Assembly (NCBI GenBank): GCA_038501625.1
Contig: JAZAYU010000262.1
Span: 248,001-312,000 of the forward strand
DNA: 64,000 nt
Direction of reading: 5' to 3'
From: Corbicula japonica
Lineage: Eukaryota > Mollusca > Bivalvia > Venerida > Cyrenidae
The notes under the pieces were generated by a model. That model saw only the letters and a list, made by a program, of their open reading frames with translations, made no database searches and was not told the origin of the DNA. Below are positions 34,905 to 46,155 of the stretch, piece by piece. A program made the translations under genes and the position numbers. How positions within the stretch are numbered: position 1 is the stretch's first letter; each line of letters starts with the position of its first letter.

Positions 34905-35931
34905 TTCAAATTGCACTACGGGACATTCAAATACATGCATGAACACGAATGTCGTGCTGAATGTCGAATGCACTTCGGGACATTTAAAAACATGCATAAA
35001 ATTGAATGTCGTGCTGAATCTCGAATGCACTGCGGGACATAAAATAACATACATGAAATCGAATGTCGCGCCGAATGTCGAATGCATTGCGGGACATTCA
35101 AATACATACATGAAATCGAATGTCGTGCTAAATGGCGAATGCACTGCGGGACATTCAAAAACATGCATAGAATTGAATGTCGTGCTGAATGTCGAATGCA
35201 ATGCGGGACATTCAAAAACATGCATGAAATCGAATGTCGCGCCGAATGTCGAATGCACTGCGGGACATTCAAATACATGTATGAAATCGAATGTCGTGCT
35301 GAATGTCGAATGCACTGCGGGACATTCAAAAACATGCATGAAATCGAATGTCGCCCGGAATGTCAAATGCACCGCGGGACATTCAGAAACATGCATGAAA
35401 TCGAATGTCGTGCTGAATGTCGAATGCACTGCGGGACATTCAAAAAAACATGCATAAAATCAAATGTCGCGCCGAATGTCGAATGCACTGCGGGACATTC
35501 AGAAACATGCATGAAATCTAATGCCATGCTGAATGTCGAATGCACTGCGGGACATTCAAAAACATGCATAAAATTGAATGTCTTGCTTAATTTCGAATGC
35601 ACTGCGGGAAATTTAAAAACATGCATGAAAACGAATGTCTTGCTAAATGTCGAATGCACTGCGGGACATTCAAATAAATGCACGAAATCGAATGTCGTGC
35701 TGAATGTCGAATGCACTGCTGGATATTCAAAAACATGCATAAAATTGAATGTCGTGCTGAATGTCGAATGCACTGCGGGTCATTCAAAACCATGCATGAA
35801 ATCGAATTACGTGCTGAATGTCGAATGCACTGCGGGACATTAAACAACATGCATCATATCGGATGTCGTTCTGAATGTCGAATGCACTGCGGGACATTCA
35901 AAAACATGCATGAAATTGAATGTCGTGCTGA
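34905..35931 (+). repeat. 57-bp satellite array, left block (~18 units)
   Basis: The unit is GAATGTCGTGCTGAATGTCG, AATGCACTGCGGGACATTCA, AAAACATGCATGAAATC. It repeats about 18 times with alternating minor variants (GTCGTGCTG, GTCGCGCCG; ATGCATGAA, ATGCATAAA). Since 57 is a multiple of three, long frames (up to 253 residues) stay open on both strands in more than one register, with a 19-residue period. The array abuts the GCCAATCGGC array. Confidence 0.9.
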
Positions 35932-36443
35932 ATTCAAGATCTTGACTGTCATGTTTAATTGCTCAAAGGGAAAAGCACCGGCATATTTGACTGAATTATT
36001 ATCTGAGCTAGTACCAAGACGTAGATTGAGATCATCAGACCACGCCAAAGGCTGTTATAATGTTCCATTCAACAAACACAAAACTTTTGGTGACAGGAGT
36101 TTTAAAACAGTGGGTCCAAAATTATGGAATACATTACCTGTAGAATTGAGAAATAGTGATTCTGTAGACACTTTTTAAAAAACAACAACTTAAAACACTG
36201 TTTTTTCAGAAATTTCGAATCATGGTTTTAAGTGACTGTGTTAGTAATCGAACATGCAAAAACTATGTTATCTTATTTGGCAGTGAATGGACCAACTGGA
36301 TATTTTTAACTGTTTGTGTACATTCTGGAAGAGACTTAGTATATTATTTATTTCGTGATATGTATCTTATGTACAACGCCAGTGAATATCATGTGTAAAA
36401 CTAGGCGTTTAATTAAATAAAACAGTTTCAGTTTCAGTTTCAA
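35932..36443 (+). mobile_element. 5'-truncated LINE inserted in the 57-bp satellite
   Basis: The insertion carries the end of a CR1/L2-like protein (SKGKAPAYLTELLSEL, PRRRLRSSDHAKG, FGDRSFKTVGPKLWNTLPVEL), a stop at about 36176, ~250 bp of 3' sequence and a terminal (CAGTTT)n microsatellite (36424-36443). The satellite resumes with AATGTCGTTCTGAAT, which repeats the last 15 bp before the insertion (AATGTCGTGCTGAAT) with one mismatch. This is consistent with a target-site duplication. Confidence 0.8.
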
Positions 36444-36555
36444 TGTCGTTCTGAATGTCGAATGCACCGCGGGTTATTCAAAAACATGCATGAAATCGAA
36501 TGTCGTGCTGAATGTCTAATGCACCGCGGGACATTGAATGTCGAATGTCGAATGT
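36444..36555 (+). repeat. 57-bp satellite array, right block (~2 units)
   Basis: The satellite continues after the LINE with variants using GCACCGCGGG instead of GCACTGCGGG, and ends in three short GAATGTCGAATGT words. Confidence 0.85.
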
Positions 36556-38160
36556 TGATCCCACAGCCAATTTCACAGACATAAAAAAACCATTTTAATG
36601 CAATTAAGCATCCAAATAACGTTCGAATGAGCAAAAAATAAAGTTCTGTGCTTACAGGCAAGTGTTAAAATAACAAACGACAAAAGCTTACAAATGCCAA
36701 TAATACATTTTTTATGTAAACGTTTAAACATTACTTCATTTTTAAAACTGGTCTTACGGAATTTTTAAATAACACTTTTTATGATACAACTTGAAGTGCT
36801 TTTTCTGTACAGTCACTGTGAAAACAGTGTTATCTTGTTGGTTACCCGATGAATAAAGTACCAGGTTATAATATTGATCATACATTCTGCCTACACGTAT
36901 ATCAGTGAAACAGCTGGCATTTGTTTTGATAGGTTTCGAACCAACTTTATGCTTTGATTAATGCCTTCCACATTTTAAAGATAATGAAATTACTCTGAAT
37001 ACATTTATTGTATTGCACATGGTAAAATCTGTATCCATGATAATTGAAAAAGGTCAAAAGCATTGATAGAGATCTTCTGGTAAAAAAAGTTCGTTGTAGC
37101 AGAAAAACATCTTCTGTTCTCTCTTTCTATGAAAATAATCAATAATCGGTACGCTTACACCTGAAAACTTCATCATGAAAAATTCTTTATTCGGCGGGTA
37201 AGCGCGCTACCAGAACAACAACTACAACAATACACATGGGAGTATTTGAGTATTTGTCGTTCTGGTGATGTGTCATATTGGCGCGAGTAAAGAGCACCGA
37301 CAGGCCGAAAAGAAAGTCAACACTATTAGGTCCCCATGACTGATATTTCAAAAGAAACCGACCAGGAAAAATATTAAAATTTTGCAGGGCTCCTTAGATG
37401 GATTAAGCTTGTTCTTAAGCAGTAATGGATATTAATGCCGATGTCGCCGTTACCCGGGATGAGCGCAACACAGTATGCCAACGAACAGTGCACTGTTGAT
37501 CAATGCCTAACGACGGAATGCAAATGGCGGTGAACAGAAACCTTTCATGCGGTAGTTGCGGAGTAATACCATTCCGTGTTCAGCTGTCCACTCATAAAAC
37601 GGGTTAACTGTAAACGAAAAAATAATGTATGAATCAGAAAAGAATAGAATTTGACATGGGATCTGGGAATATAAATTCTGCATAAAAACAGATATAGCAA
37701 AAGGCTAGTAGCAAAAAGCAGAAAGGGAAGTATATTTATGGGGTCCTTGATCAATAACCAAGTCTTTTTATCTGGGATATGAAGCCATTTATTTGAAATC
37801 TGGCTGAAATATAAAAACAAATGCCACTTAAGAAGTACTAGTTAAATACAATAACACAATATTAAATGATTCTCAAATTTATTGTACTTAGGACGAAAAA
37901 ATGGTGATAAAATATTACATTTTATACATCGCATACATGTGTAACCTATATCAATTCACGTCAACGACAACTTGTGAAGTTACGCAGAATCACGAAATTA
38001 TTGCTTATATGTCAGTACTCATGATCACAATTATATTGAAAAGTTTCTGTTTAGCAAATACATTTTTAAGTGAAATAATTATTAAGATTTTTAATGGATA
38101 TTGTGATTTCTGAAATATTCTACGCATATTGACTTCATCGTTAACCTTTAATCCCAGCCC
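36556..38160. other. Intergenic, no gene seen
   Basis: AT-rich sequence. The minus-strand frame at 37545-37820 (91 residues, hydrophobic stretch FLLFATSLLLYLFLC) and the plus-strand frame at 37901 have no recognisable domain. Confidence 0.4.
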
Positions 38161-38397
38161 TAAACTTAAGTAAGAATATAATATTGAAAAATTCATATTT
38201 GTCAAAAGATTCCAATATATAAACTCTCTAACAGAAAGGACCGATCGTATTCTTTCTTAAAGACGTGATTTTCAATGATAAACTTAGGTAAGAATATAAT
38301 AATGAAAAAATCATATTTGTCCATATATACACCAATATATAAACTTTCTAACAGAAAGGTCCGATCGAACTCTTTCTTAAAGACGTGATTTTCAGTG
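38161..38397 (+). repeat. Tandem duplication, ~121-bp unit
   Basis: Two units share AAACTTA(A)GTAAGAATATA, TTCATATTTGTC / ATCATATTTGTCC, CTAACAGAAAGG and TCTTTCTTAAAGACGTGATT in the same order, at offsets of about 118-121 bp. Confidence 0.75.
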
Positions 38398-39177
38398 TGT
38401 AATATGTTAAATTATCGTTAACGACCTTTAAGGGATAAATATAGTGGAGGTATATTTAGCACCGATTTTTGACGAAGAGACCACTTCATGTGCGATCTCG
38501 GTTTCTGTGACGTTTCGTTTTATTAGCCCGAACTAATGCTGCAAATTTGCGCGTATAATTCCGAATAGAGGTAATTGTCGGACATCAGGATGACCGACAT
38601 ATTATAATCGACCAAAATTGAGCTTTCTACCTGAACACCGGCTAACAGTGATGTAAAGCAAAAATCACGTTCCAGACGGAACGGATAATTTAGATAATTT
38701 GAATCTTACTCAGTCGTTATTTATGGATAGACTCTTACTCAACTCAGTCGTTATCTATGAAAACTTAGAGGCCTCTTATTGGCTGTTGAAGGACGTCACA
38801 TTTGGAGTCTGTACGTATTCTTAAATCCTATCTCCAGCTTCTTATCAGCTAGGCTCATTACTCATAAAGATATTTCCGACAACGAACAATAAACATATAC
38901 ATGTACACGGTTTTTGTCTATAAAATTTACACTGTGTATGATAAACAAAAAATGTGTCGATAACACTGAACAGTGATTAGCTACTTATTTTGCTGACAAC
39001 GAATCTACGAATGTGTGCAGCATTTTGTGAAACTCGAGGATCAGAAGTATCCCAGGGAATGTTTTACATGGTTTAGCTTGCTCGATATGGATACATCCGT
39101 CGGTACTTTCTTGATAATTTTGCTTAACTGTTATCTTGCATTTTGCCACTAATCAACTGGTTGCTAAAGTTTTATAA
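38398..39177. other. Intergenic, no gene seen
   Basis: No coding or repeat structure recognised, apart from a short partial duplication of an ACTCAGTCGTTAT word near 38708 and 38736. Confidence 0.4.
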
Positions 39178-39394
39178 GGTTTTGAATGTAAAAATTATCT
39201 TTGAAACACCAGAATACACAGTTTTGCAGAAATCTTAAATCGGGTAATGAAACTGAAAATAATAGTCACTGCATGTTTAAGCTTTACTTAGTTGTAATTT
39301 GGTTTTGAATCAACAAAATAATCTTTGGAACATGCGAACACTCATACATTTGCAGAAGTATCAAATCGGGTCATGAAACTGTAAGTAAGAGACA
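39178..39394 (+). repeat. Tandem duplication, ~123-bp unit
   Basis: GGTTTTGAAT begins at 39178 and 39301. Both units continue with an AT(T/A)ATCTTTG(A/G)AACA word and TTGCAGAA, and end TCAAATCGGGTCATGAAACTG (or AAATCGGGTAATGAAACTG). A third, partial unit may follow inside the neighbouring MITE at about 39486. Confidence 0.65.
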
Positions 39395-39406
39395 ATACAA
39401 CATGTT

Positions 39407-39920
39407 GCTTTCCAAAAAGCTAGTCGGCCATCAGCATACCCTTTAAACAAATAAAGACTGCTCTGTAGTGCATACTTTTTACGAGTTTGAAATCAATGCG
39501 AAACTTACGATATTGTTCTAGATCAGAAATACCAAATTTATCATACATGTGAGTCCTTGACAGACTTTCAAGTTTTTTTCTCCATCCCTTAGACTGTGAA
39601 ATAAACTTTGTTTTTTAACGTATTCTGTAGCCTTTGATATATATTTACAGCTTGGTAATCGTTGCTTTCTAACACCTTTTGACATAAAAATATTGTTTGA
39701 CAAACTTTTCCATTTTGGTTTACTTCCAAGTTAATTATTAACTTGTTCGCAAACAGCGTTAGATTTATCACCAGCTTAAATACATCTCATTCGAAAGAGG
39801 TAATACCTATAAGTAAACTTACATTTTTGTATGGCATCCAATAAATGTGGCTTAAAATTCAAAGTTTTCTGCCGTCTTGTTAAAAGGTTGTGCTAATGAC
39901 CGACTAGCTTTTTGGAAGGC
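39407..39920. mobile_element. ~515-bp MITE with ~40-bp TIRs
   Basis: Left TIR GCTTTCCAAAAAGCTAGTCG, then GCCATCAGCATACCCTTTAA (39407-39446). The right end is its reverse complement with a few mismatches: TTAAAAGGTTGTGCTAATGA, then CCGACTAGCTTTTTGGAAGG (39880-39919). The interior is AT-rich and non-coding. The internal minus-strand frames of ~60 residues are not credible genes. Confidence 0.7.
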
Positions 39921-40535
39921 TAAAACTTGTATTTCATACAAGAGCGGTAAGATTGAAGTAATGCCGCTTTAAAACATACAGAATCGGTGAAAAGAGTTCA
40001 ATGTGAAAGTACCTTTAAATTTGTATATCCTACTTTTTCATCATAAACGATACGGAGTTAAAGCTGCAAACACTAGCGTTTAAAAGGTTTTCTTCACCGT
40101 AACCTTTAAAATTTATAACAAAAAAAAATCGCGCGGGAGCGCTTTGAACTAACAGTTTTCTTTTTCCGCGAACGTTTTGACGTCGATGACGTCACGTTGG
40201 ACAAATATTTATTTCCACTACATAAATAAATAAATCCACTACACAAAACACAATAAACACATTTCTGGATTGAATACATATATGATATATATCTCAAAAT
40301 AATCACAAAAGTTTAAAATATGTTGCACAATAAAAACCTAGAATTGAGGTCGAAAATCTCACGACACGGCTCATACAAGTTTCGTGTTCAACGATCTTCA
40401 CGTAGCCTAATAAGTAATTTCATCACCAATTTAATGACTCGCTATATGCTTACACCTATTGAAAAGCCGTTACTGTTTATAATAGTAGTTTACGATTGGA
40501 AGAAGTAACATGCAGGGGATTCATATTTAACATTA
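39921..40535. other. Intergenic; CRE-like word, no gene seen
   Basis: GACGTCGATGACGTCACG at about 40178-40195 contains a perfect TGACGTCA (cAMP-response-element type) and a second GACGTC. It could be regulatory, but no promoter or gene is attached. The rest is AT-rich. Confidence 0.3.
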
Positions 40536-40568
40536 CAGTACTGTGAACGTTTAAGGTTACAAACGAAA

Positions 40569-40668
40569 CGCACGATACGCGATATACGGACGCACTATAC
40601 ACGATAGACGGACGCACGATACGCGATAGACGGACGCACTATACACGGTAAACGAACGATACACGATA
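40569..40668 (+). repeat. 22-bp minisatellite block 1
   Basis: About 4.5 units of CGCACGATACGCGATAGACG+GA. Units alternate between CGCACGATACGCG and CGCACTATACACG forms, which suggests a 44-bp higher-order period. It sits directly inside the left TIR of the MITE. Confidence 0.85.
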
Positions 40669-40815
40669 TTGCCAATTCGTATAATTCGTGGACGAGATTT
40701 CTAAAAGTTTGAAAATATTTTCAAAATATAATATGAATGGTTGAAATTAAATCACATAAATTTGAATAAGCATGTACCTTAATCACGTTGCATGATAAAA
40801 TTAAAAACGTTTTAT

Positions 40816-40917
40816 GCACGATACACGATATACGGACGCACGATACACGTTAAACGGACGCACGATACACGTTAGACGGACGCACGATACGCGATAGACG
40901 GACGCACGATAGACGCA
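40816..40917 (+). repeat. 22-bp minisatellite block 2
   Basis: About 4.6 units of the same 22-bp repeat (forms CGCACGATACACGTTAAACG+GA and CGCACGATACGCGATAGACG+GA), in the same orientation as block 1, directly inside the right TIR. Confidence 0.85.
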
Positions 40918-40948
40918 AATTTTGTAACATTAAACGTTCACAGTACTG

Positions 40949-41344
40949 TACACATACGTGTAACAGTGGTGCGTCTTGTTTGTGCAATTTTTTGTTTTAT
41001 GATTGCTCGAGAAGTAATAAGTAGGCACGTATCTTGATGTCACATCGCATGAAATTAGGTAATGACAGCAAAAAGATATTGGGTAACAGAAATAGCGTAA
41101 ATTGGAATGCAAATTTCTTACCCACACTCGTAGAAGGAATTGTGTCATGTATATTTTGTATGACTGTAAGTTGAAAAACAAGAATTTATGAGCGTCACAC
41201 ATTCAAGCCATCCCAGCTTGGTGCTACGTAAGGCATTCTTTAGCTTAGAATACACAGAAAAATATTTCTACAGTTCTGCAAGTTCAGAAGACATAGAGAA
41301 AATGTTATAAAACTAGCAAGTATTAAAACTGAACTGATACACTA
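40949..41344. other. Intergenic, no gene seen
   Basis: AT-rich spacer between the MITE and the ~50-bp satellite. The minus-strand frame at 40930-41202 overlaps the MITE end and has no domain. Confidence 0.4.
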
Positions 41345-43187
41345 CTACTTATTAATGATTCGCCTCTGATCGCCCATGGCCTATAAATTTTCGAGCAGTA
41401 TACAATATATCGCCGCTAATCGCCCACGATCGATGCATTTTCGAGCAGTAGCTAATATTTTGCCGCTGATCGCCCACGACCAATGCATTCTCTTGCAGTA
41501 TGTAATAGTTCGCCAAAGATCGGCCTGACGATCAATGCACTTTCGGGCAATATTTCGCCGTTGAATTCCCAAGATTAATGCATTTCAGCATTAGGAAATA
41601 TTTCGCCGCTGATAGCCCACAATCAACGCATTCTAGTGCAGTAGGCAATATTTCGCCACGGATCGTTTACGATCGATGCATTCCCGTTCAGTAGGTAATA
41701 TTTTTCAACTGATCGCCCAAGATCAATATATTCTAGTGCAGTAAGAAATATCGTGCAGCTGATTGCCCACGATTAATGGATTTTCTCGCAGTAGGCAATA
41801 ATTCGCCGCCGATCGCACACGATCAAATAAACACGTTCATGTGTAGATGGTAATATTTCGTCGCTGATCGCCTACGATCGATCGTTTTCGAGCATTAGGT
41901 AATATTTCGCCACAGGTCGCCCACAGAAGGCGATATTTCGCCCACGGTCAATGCATTCTCGTGCAAAAGGTAATATTTCGCTGCTTATCGCCCACGATCG
42001 ATTCATTTTCGAGCAGGTGGTAATAAATTACCAAACATCAACCACGATCGATGTATTTTCGAGCAGAATGCAATATTTGTCCGCTGATCCCAAACGATCA
42101 ATACAGACTGCGCAGTAGGCAATATTTCTCCAATGATCTCCCACGATCGATGCATTCTCGTTCAGTAGGTTATATTATTCCGCTGATCGCTCACGATCAA
42201 TACATTCCAGTACAGATTGTAATAATTCGCTGCTGATCGCCCTCGATCGATCGTTTTCGAACAGTAGGTAATATTTCGCCACAGATCGCCCACGACCGCT
42301 GTATTTGCGAGGAGAAGGCGATATTTCGCCGCTGATCGCCCACGATCAATACATTCCCGTGCAAAAGATAATAATTCGCCGCTGGTCGCCCAAGATCGAT
42401 TCATTTTCGAGCAGTTGGTAATATATTGTCGCATATCACCCACGATCGATGAATTTCGAGCAGAATGCAATACTTCGCCGCTGATCACCAACGATTAATA
42501 CATTCAAGTGCATTAGGCAATATTTCGCCACTTATCGTTCTCGATCCATGTATTCTCATTCATAAGTAATAATTTCCGCTGATCGACCAATACAGTTAAG
42601 TGAATAGTAATAGTAATAGTTCGCCACTGATCGCCTAAGATCTATTCATTCTAGTGCAGGAGGAAAAAAATTGCCACTGATCGCCCTCGATTAATACATT
42701 CAAGTGCAGCAGGCAATATTTCGCCGCTGATCGTTCACGACCGATGCTTTCTCAAGCAGTAGTCATTATTTCGCCGCTGATCGCCCGCGTTTAAGGTATT
42801 TTCATGGAGTGGGCAATATTTCGCCGCTGATCCTACACGATCAATACATTTAGTGCTGTAGACAATATTTCTGCTGAAGGTAATATTTCGCCAAAGAAAG
42901 CGCCACTGATCGACCACGATCAATAGATTCTAGAACAGTAGGCAATATTTCGCCGCTTATCACCCACGATCGATGCATTCTCGGGCATTAGATAATATTT
43001 GTCCGCTGAAGTCCACGATCGATGCATTTTCGAGCAGTAGGCACTATTTTGTCGCTAATCACCTACGATCGATGCATTCGCGTACAGAAGCTGATATGAT
43101 ATTATATTCTCGTATTTCGCAGCTGATTGCCCGTGATCAATACATTTAAGTGATGTAGGCACTATTTCGCTGCTGATCGCTCACGAT
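41345..43187 (+). repeat. ~50-bp satellite array, left block (~37 units)
   Basis: The unit is about GATCGCCCACGATCGATGCA, TTTTCGAGCAGTAGGTAATA, TTTCGCCGCT, repeated with many substitutions and some length changes. The best-kept words are CACGATCGATGCATT, GAGCAGTAGG(T/C)AATATTTCGCC and GCTGATCGCCCAC. The palindromic CGATCG and TGATCG words make each unit partly self-complementary. Minus-strand frames of up to 109 residues here are by-products. Confidence 0.9.
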
Positions 43188-43189
43188 CG

Positions 43190-45357
43190 ATGCACTATTA
43201 CCATAAAGAATATAAAATTAAAAACGCGAATCGGCTTCGAAATATGGAATCAAATAACCCAAAGGACTACTGGAAATATATTCACAGTATTAGCCCCAAA
43301 AGTAACAAACAAACGCCGAGTCTCGATACATTTTTCAACCATTTTAAATCCATAAATGAAAATACGGAAACTAGTGATAATATTGCGTTCCCTTTGAATA
43401 TAGACAATACTTATTATGAATCAGACGTACTAAATTCATCTATTAACGACGACGAAATATTAAAATGTATAAATAAGCTAAAACACTCCAAAGCTCCTAG
43501 CCAGTATGATAACATACTTAATGAATACATTAAATCAACAAAGGATATTTTACTACCTATCTATAACCGCCTATTTAATATGATTCTCAACACAGGTCAT
43601 CTACCTAATGTTTGGCTACAGGGTACAATATACGCCATCTACAAAAATAAAGGGGAAGTAATTGACCCAAACAATTACAGACCAATCACAATTATTAGCT
43701 GTTTTGGAAAACTTTTTACTTCGGTTATTAACGAACGAATTAACACATTCCTCGAAGTTAATAATATTCTCAACGAAAACCAAGCGGGGTTTAGAAAAAA
43801 CTACTCTTGTATGGATCATATTTTTACTTTACAGTCCTTAATAGAAATACTGCAACGTCATAGAAAAAAGCTGTACTGTGCTTACATTGATTTCTCGCAG
43901 GCCTTTGATAAAGTCTGGAGACCAGGTTTATGGTTCAAAATTTTGTCCAGCTCTATTAATGGGAAAGTATTTAATGTTATATATAACATGTACCAAAATA
44001 TAAAATCTTGTGTTTTTCAAAATGGTACCACCTCTGCTTTTTTTCCCATGTCAAAACGGCGTACGTCAAGGTGAGAATTTATCGCCGATCCTTTTTTCTA
44101 TATTCTTAAACGATCTCGAAAGCCATTTGCTGATAAGACACGCCAAAGGTGTAGAAGTTACAAACCATGAAAATGTGCATTGTTGGCTGAAGCTACTTAT
44201 ACTTCTATACGCAGATGATACCGTTATCATGTCCGATGACCCGCTCGATTTTCAAAACATTTTAAACTCTTTTGAAGAATACTGTGTACAATGGAAATTA
44301 AAAGTAAATGTTGATAAAACTAAAATTGTAGTATTTGGAGCGCGGAATACATCAAGATTTAAATTTTACATCGGGCTTAGTGAAATAGAAATAGTTAAAC
44401 AATACAAATATTTAGGAGTTATATTCTCTAGCAATGGCTCTTTTTTAGGTACTCGTAAAAACAATGTAGAACAAGCAAAAAAGGCAATGAATTTACTGTA
44501 TATACGAGCCAGAAATTCTGATTTACCACTTGACTTGATACTTAAACTGTTTGATCACAATATTATACCTATCTTAACTTATGGCTGTGAAGTTTGGGGG
44601 TTTGAAAATCTCGATCTAATTGAACGCGTCCATCGAGAATTTTTAAGAAAAATCACATTCTCTAGAAAGAGCACTCCTTCTTATATGCTATATGGTGAAT
44701 TAGGTAGATATCCCTTACACATAACGGTTTATAGCAGAATGATAGGTTTCTGGAACAGAATTATCACTGGAAATAATAACAAATATTCTAAAAGAATGTA
44801 TAATTTTTTACTAAATAATAACTCATATCATTCAAAATGGATTTCAAAAATAAAAGAAATATTAAACTTGACTGGTAAAACTAATTTATGGGACAATCAA
44901 AATACAATTACGTCAAGAAATAAAACAAGCGTTAATTCATCAGAATAAACAAAGTTGGATTAACGATATGACATTATCTAGTAAAGGGAGATTTTATTAT
45001 ACATTTAAAAACAAGCTAGAGTTAGAAAAATATATAAAAATCTTACCAATGTCGAAATACTTACCTATTTACAAACTACGTACCGCAAATCATTATTTCC
45101 CGATAGAAACTGGTAGATGGAATGGAACCGCGGAAAACGAAAGAATTTGTCTTCTATGCAATGAAAACCAAATTGGTAATGAAGAACATTATTTGTTACA
45201 TTGTAGCCACTTTAATATTGATCGACTAGAAATAAATGAGATCACAAACGTACAAATTCAAATTAACGTACCATATTTACTAACATTAACCGACACAAGT
45301 CAGCTCTTAAAGCTTAGTTCGTTTGTCAGTAAACTTTTAAAGCAAATAAATAGATAA
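43190..45357 (+). pseudogene. LINE reverse transcriptase ORF2, two frameshifts
   Basis: Three consecutive frames make up one protein. First (43190-44074): PNNYRPITIISCFGKLF, NENQAGFRKNYSCMDHIF and motif A in YIDFSQAFDKVW. Second (44010-44948): motif B GVRQGENLSPILF, catalytic YADD in LLILLYADDTVIM, and KTKIVVFGARN thumb-side sequence. Third (44968-45357): the closing zinc knuckle CX2CX9HX4C (CLLCN...EEHYLLHC), ending LKQINR and a stop. The first shift is by one base in the T/C run at about 44038-44048; the second is near 44900. All catalytic motifs are intact apart from the shifts, so the copy died recently. The ATG at 43190 comes from the satellite. Confidence 0.85.
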
Positions 45358-45547
45358 CCCGTAACTAATATTCCACTATTATAAAGTACGCACACCAGTC
45401 ATTTCTTCTAGTACCTCATTTATACGTAACAATAAATGAACGTTGTTATTTTCGTATTTCATTGATCAATAATATATTTGTATATTCGTACAAGCATGTA
45501 CGTGCACGCAACAGCTGCAACAAGTCTCTCTTTGCCAGACTTGTTGC

Positions 45548-45567
45548 TGTGTGTGTGTGTGTGTGTA
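45548..45567 (+). repeat. (GT)n microsatellite
   Basis: About ten GT units within the LINE 3' untranslated region. Confidence 0.8.
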
Positions 45568-46155
45568 CGTACATGCACTGTGTGACCGCATCCAATACCT
45601 AAATTATAGACGTGTATAGTGTCATTTCAAATAGGGTTCGAAATGACTTTATTTCGGTTTCGCTAAAGTCATTTCGTTCCCAATCATTGTTTTATCCCAA
45701 GAACCATGTAATTATGTTCGAAACGGCTTTAATTTTCGTTTCGGTAAAGCCGTTCCGTTTCATTTTGCTTTTTCTCCTATCTTCAACTGTTTAAAGCTAT
45801 AATTGTAGTACCTATTTAATTATTGTTGTTGTTGTTGCTGTTGTCACCGTTGTACCTACTGTAACTGCTATCATTGTTATGTAAATTTAAAATAATTATT
45901 ACAATATTAACAACTGAAAATATGATATTCTTTTAATAATACACCACAATATTTAACCCAACACCTCCCCCCGTCGTACATTGTCGCCCTGTCTTTGTTA
46001 AATGTATAAATACTTAGTCTTTTTATGTAGTTGTTAAGTTACTGTTTTATTGTGATCACGTCATTGTAAATATGCATTTAATGTACATTTCCTCATGCTG
46101 CATACTTGTATGCCTGAGATGTAAATAAAGTTTTGTTCTGTTCAAAAAAAAAAAT

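Larger units (their letters stand above)
40536..40948. mobile_element. Tc1/mariner-like MITE carrying two minisatellite blocks
   Basis: The TIR CAGTACTGTGAACGTTTAA plus (G/T)GTTACAAA is present at 40536 and, inverted, ends at 40948. Both ends are flanked by TA (40534-40535 and 40949-40950), the Tc1/mariner target site, and CAGT is a usual Tc1-type start. Inside are two blocks of a 22-bp tandem repeat (40569-40668 and 40816-40917) separated by ~147 bp of unique AT-rich DNA. No transposase is encoded. Confidence 0.8.
43188..46155 (+). mobile_element. LINE (non-LTR retrotransposon) inserted in the satellite, 5'-truncated
   Basis: Satellite sequence ends at GATCGATGCA, and LINE coding sequence starts within a few bases, at 43188, with no endonuclease region. 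The coding part ends at 45357 and is followed by ~790 bp of 3' untranslated DNA with a (GT)n run, a TTG-repeat and an AATAAA-type word near 46125. A ~10-bp poly-A tract closes the element at about 46155, where the satellite resumes. The 5' truncation, poly-A end and absence of inverted ends are diagnostic of target-primed reverse transcription. A target-site duplication could not be identified with confidence. Confidence 0.85.

Noticed and set aside
34866..36178. Long overlapping frames (up to 253 residues) on both strands
   Set aside because: They are all periodic by-products of the 57-bp tandem repeat, open in several registers at once; the end of the last frame is the inserted LINE, not a host gene.
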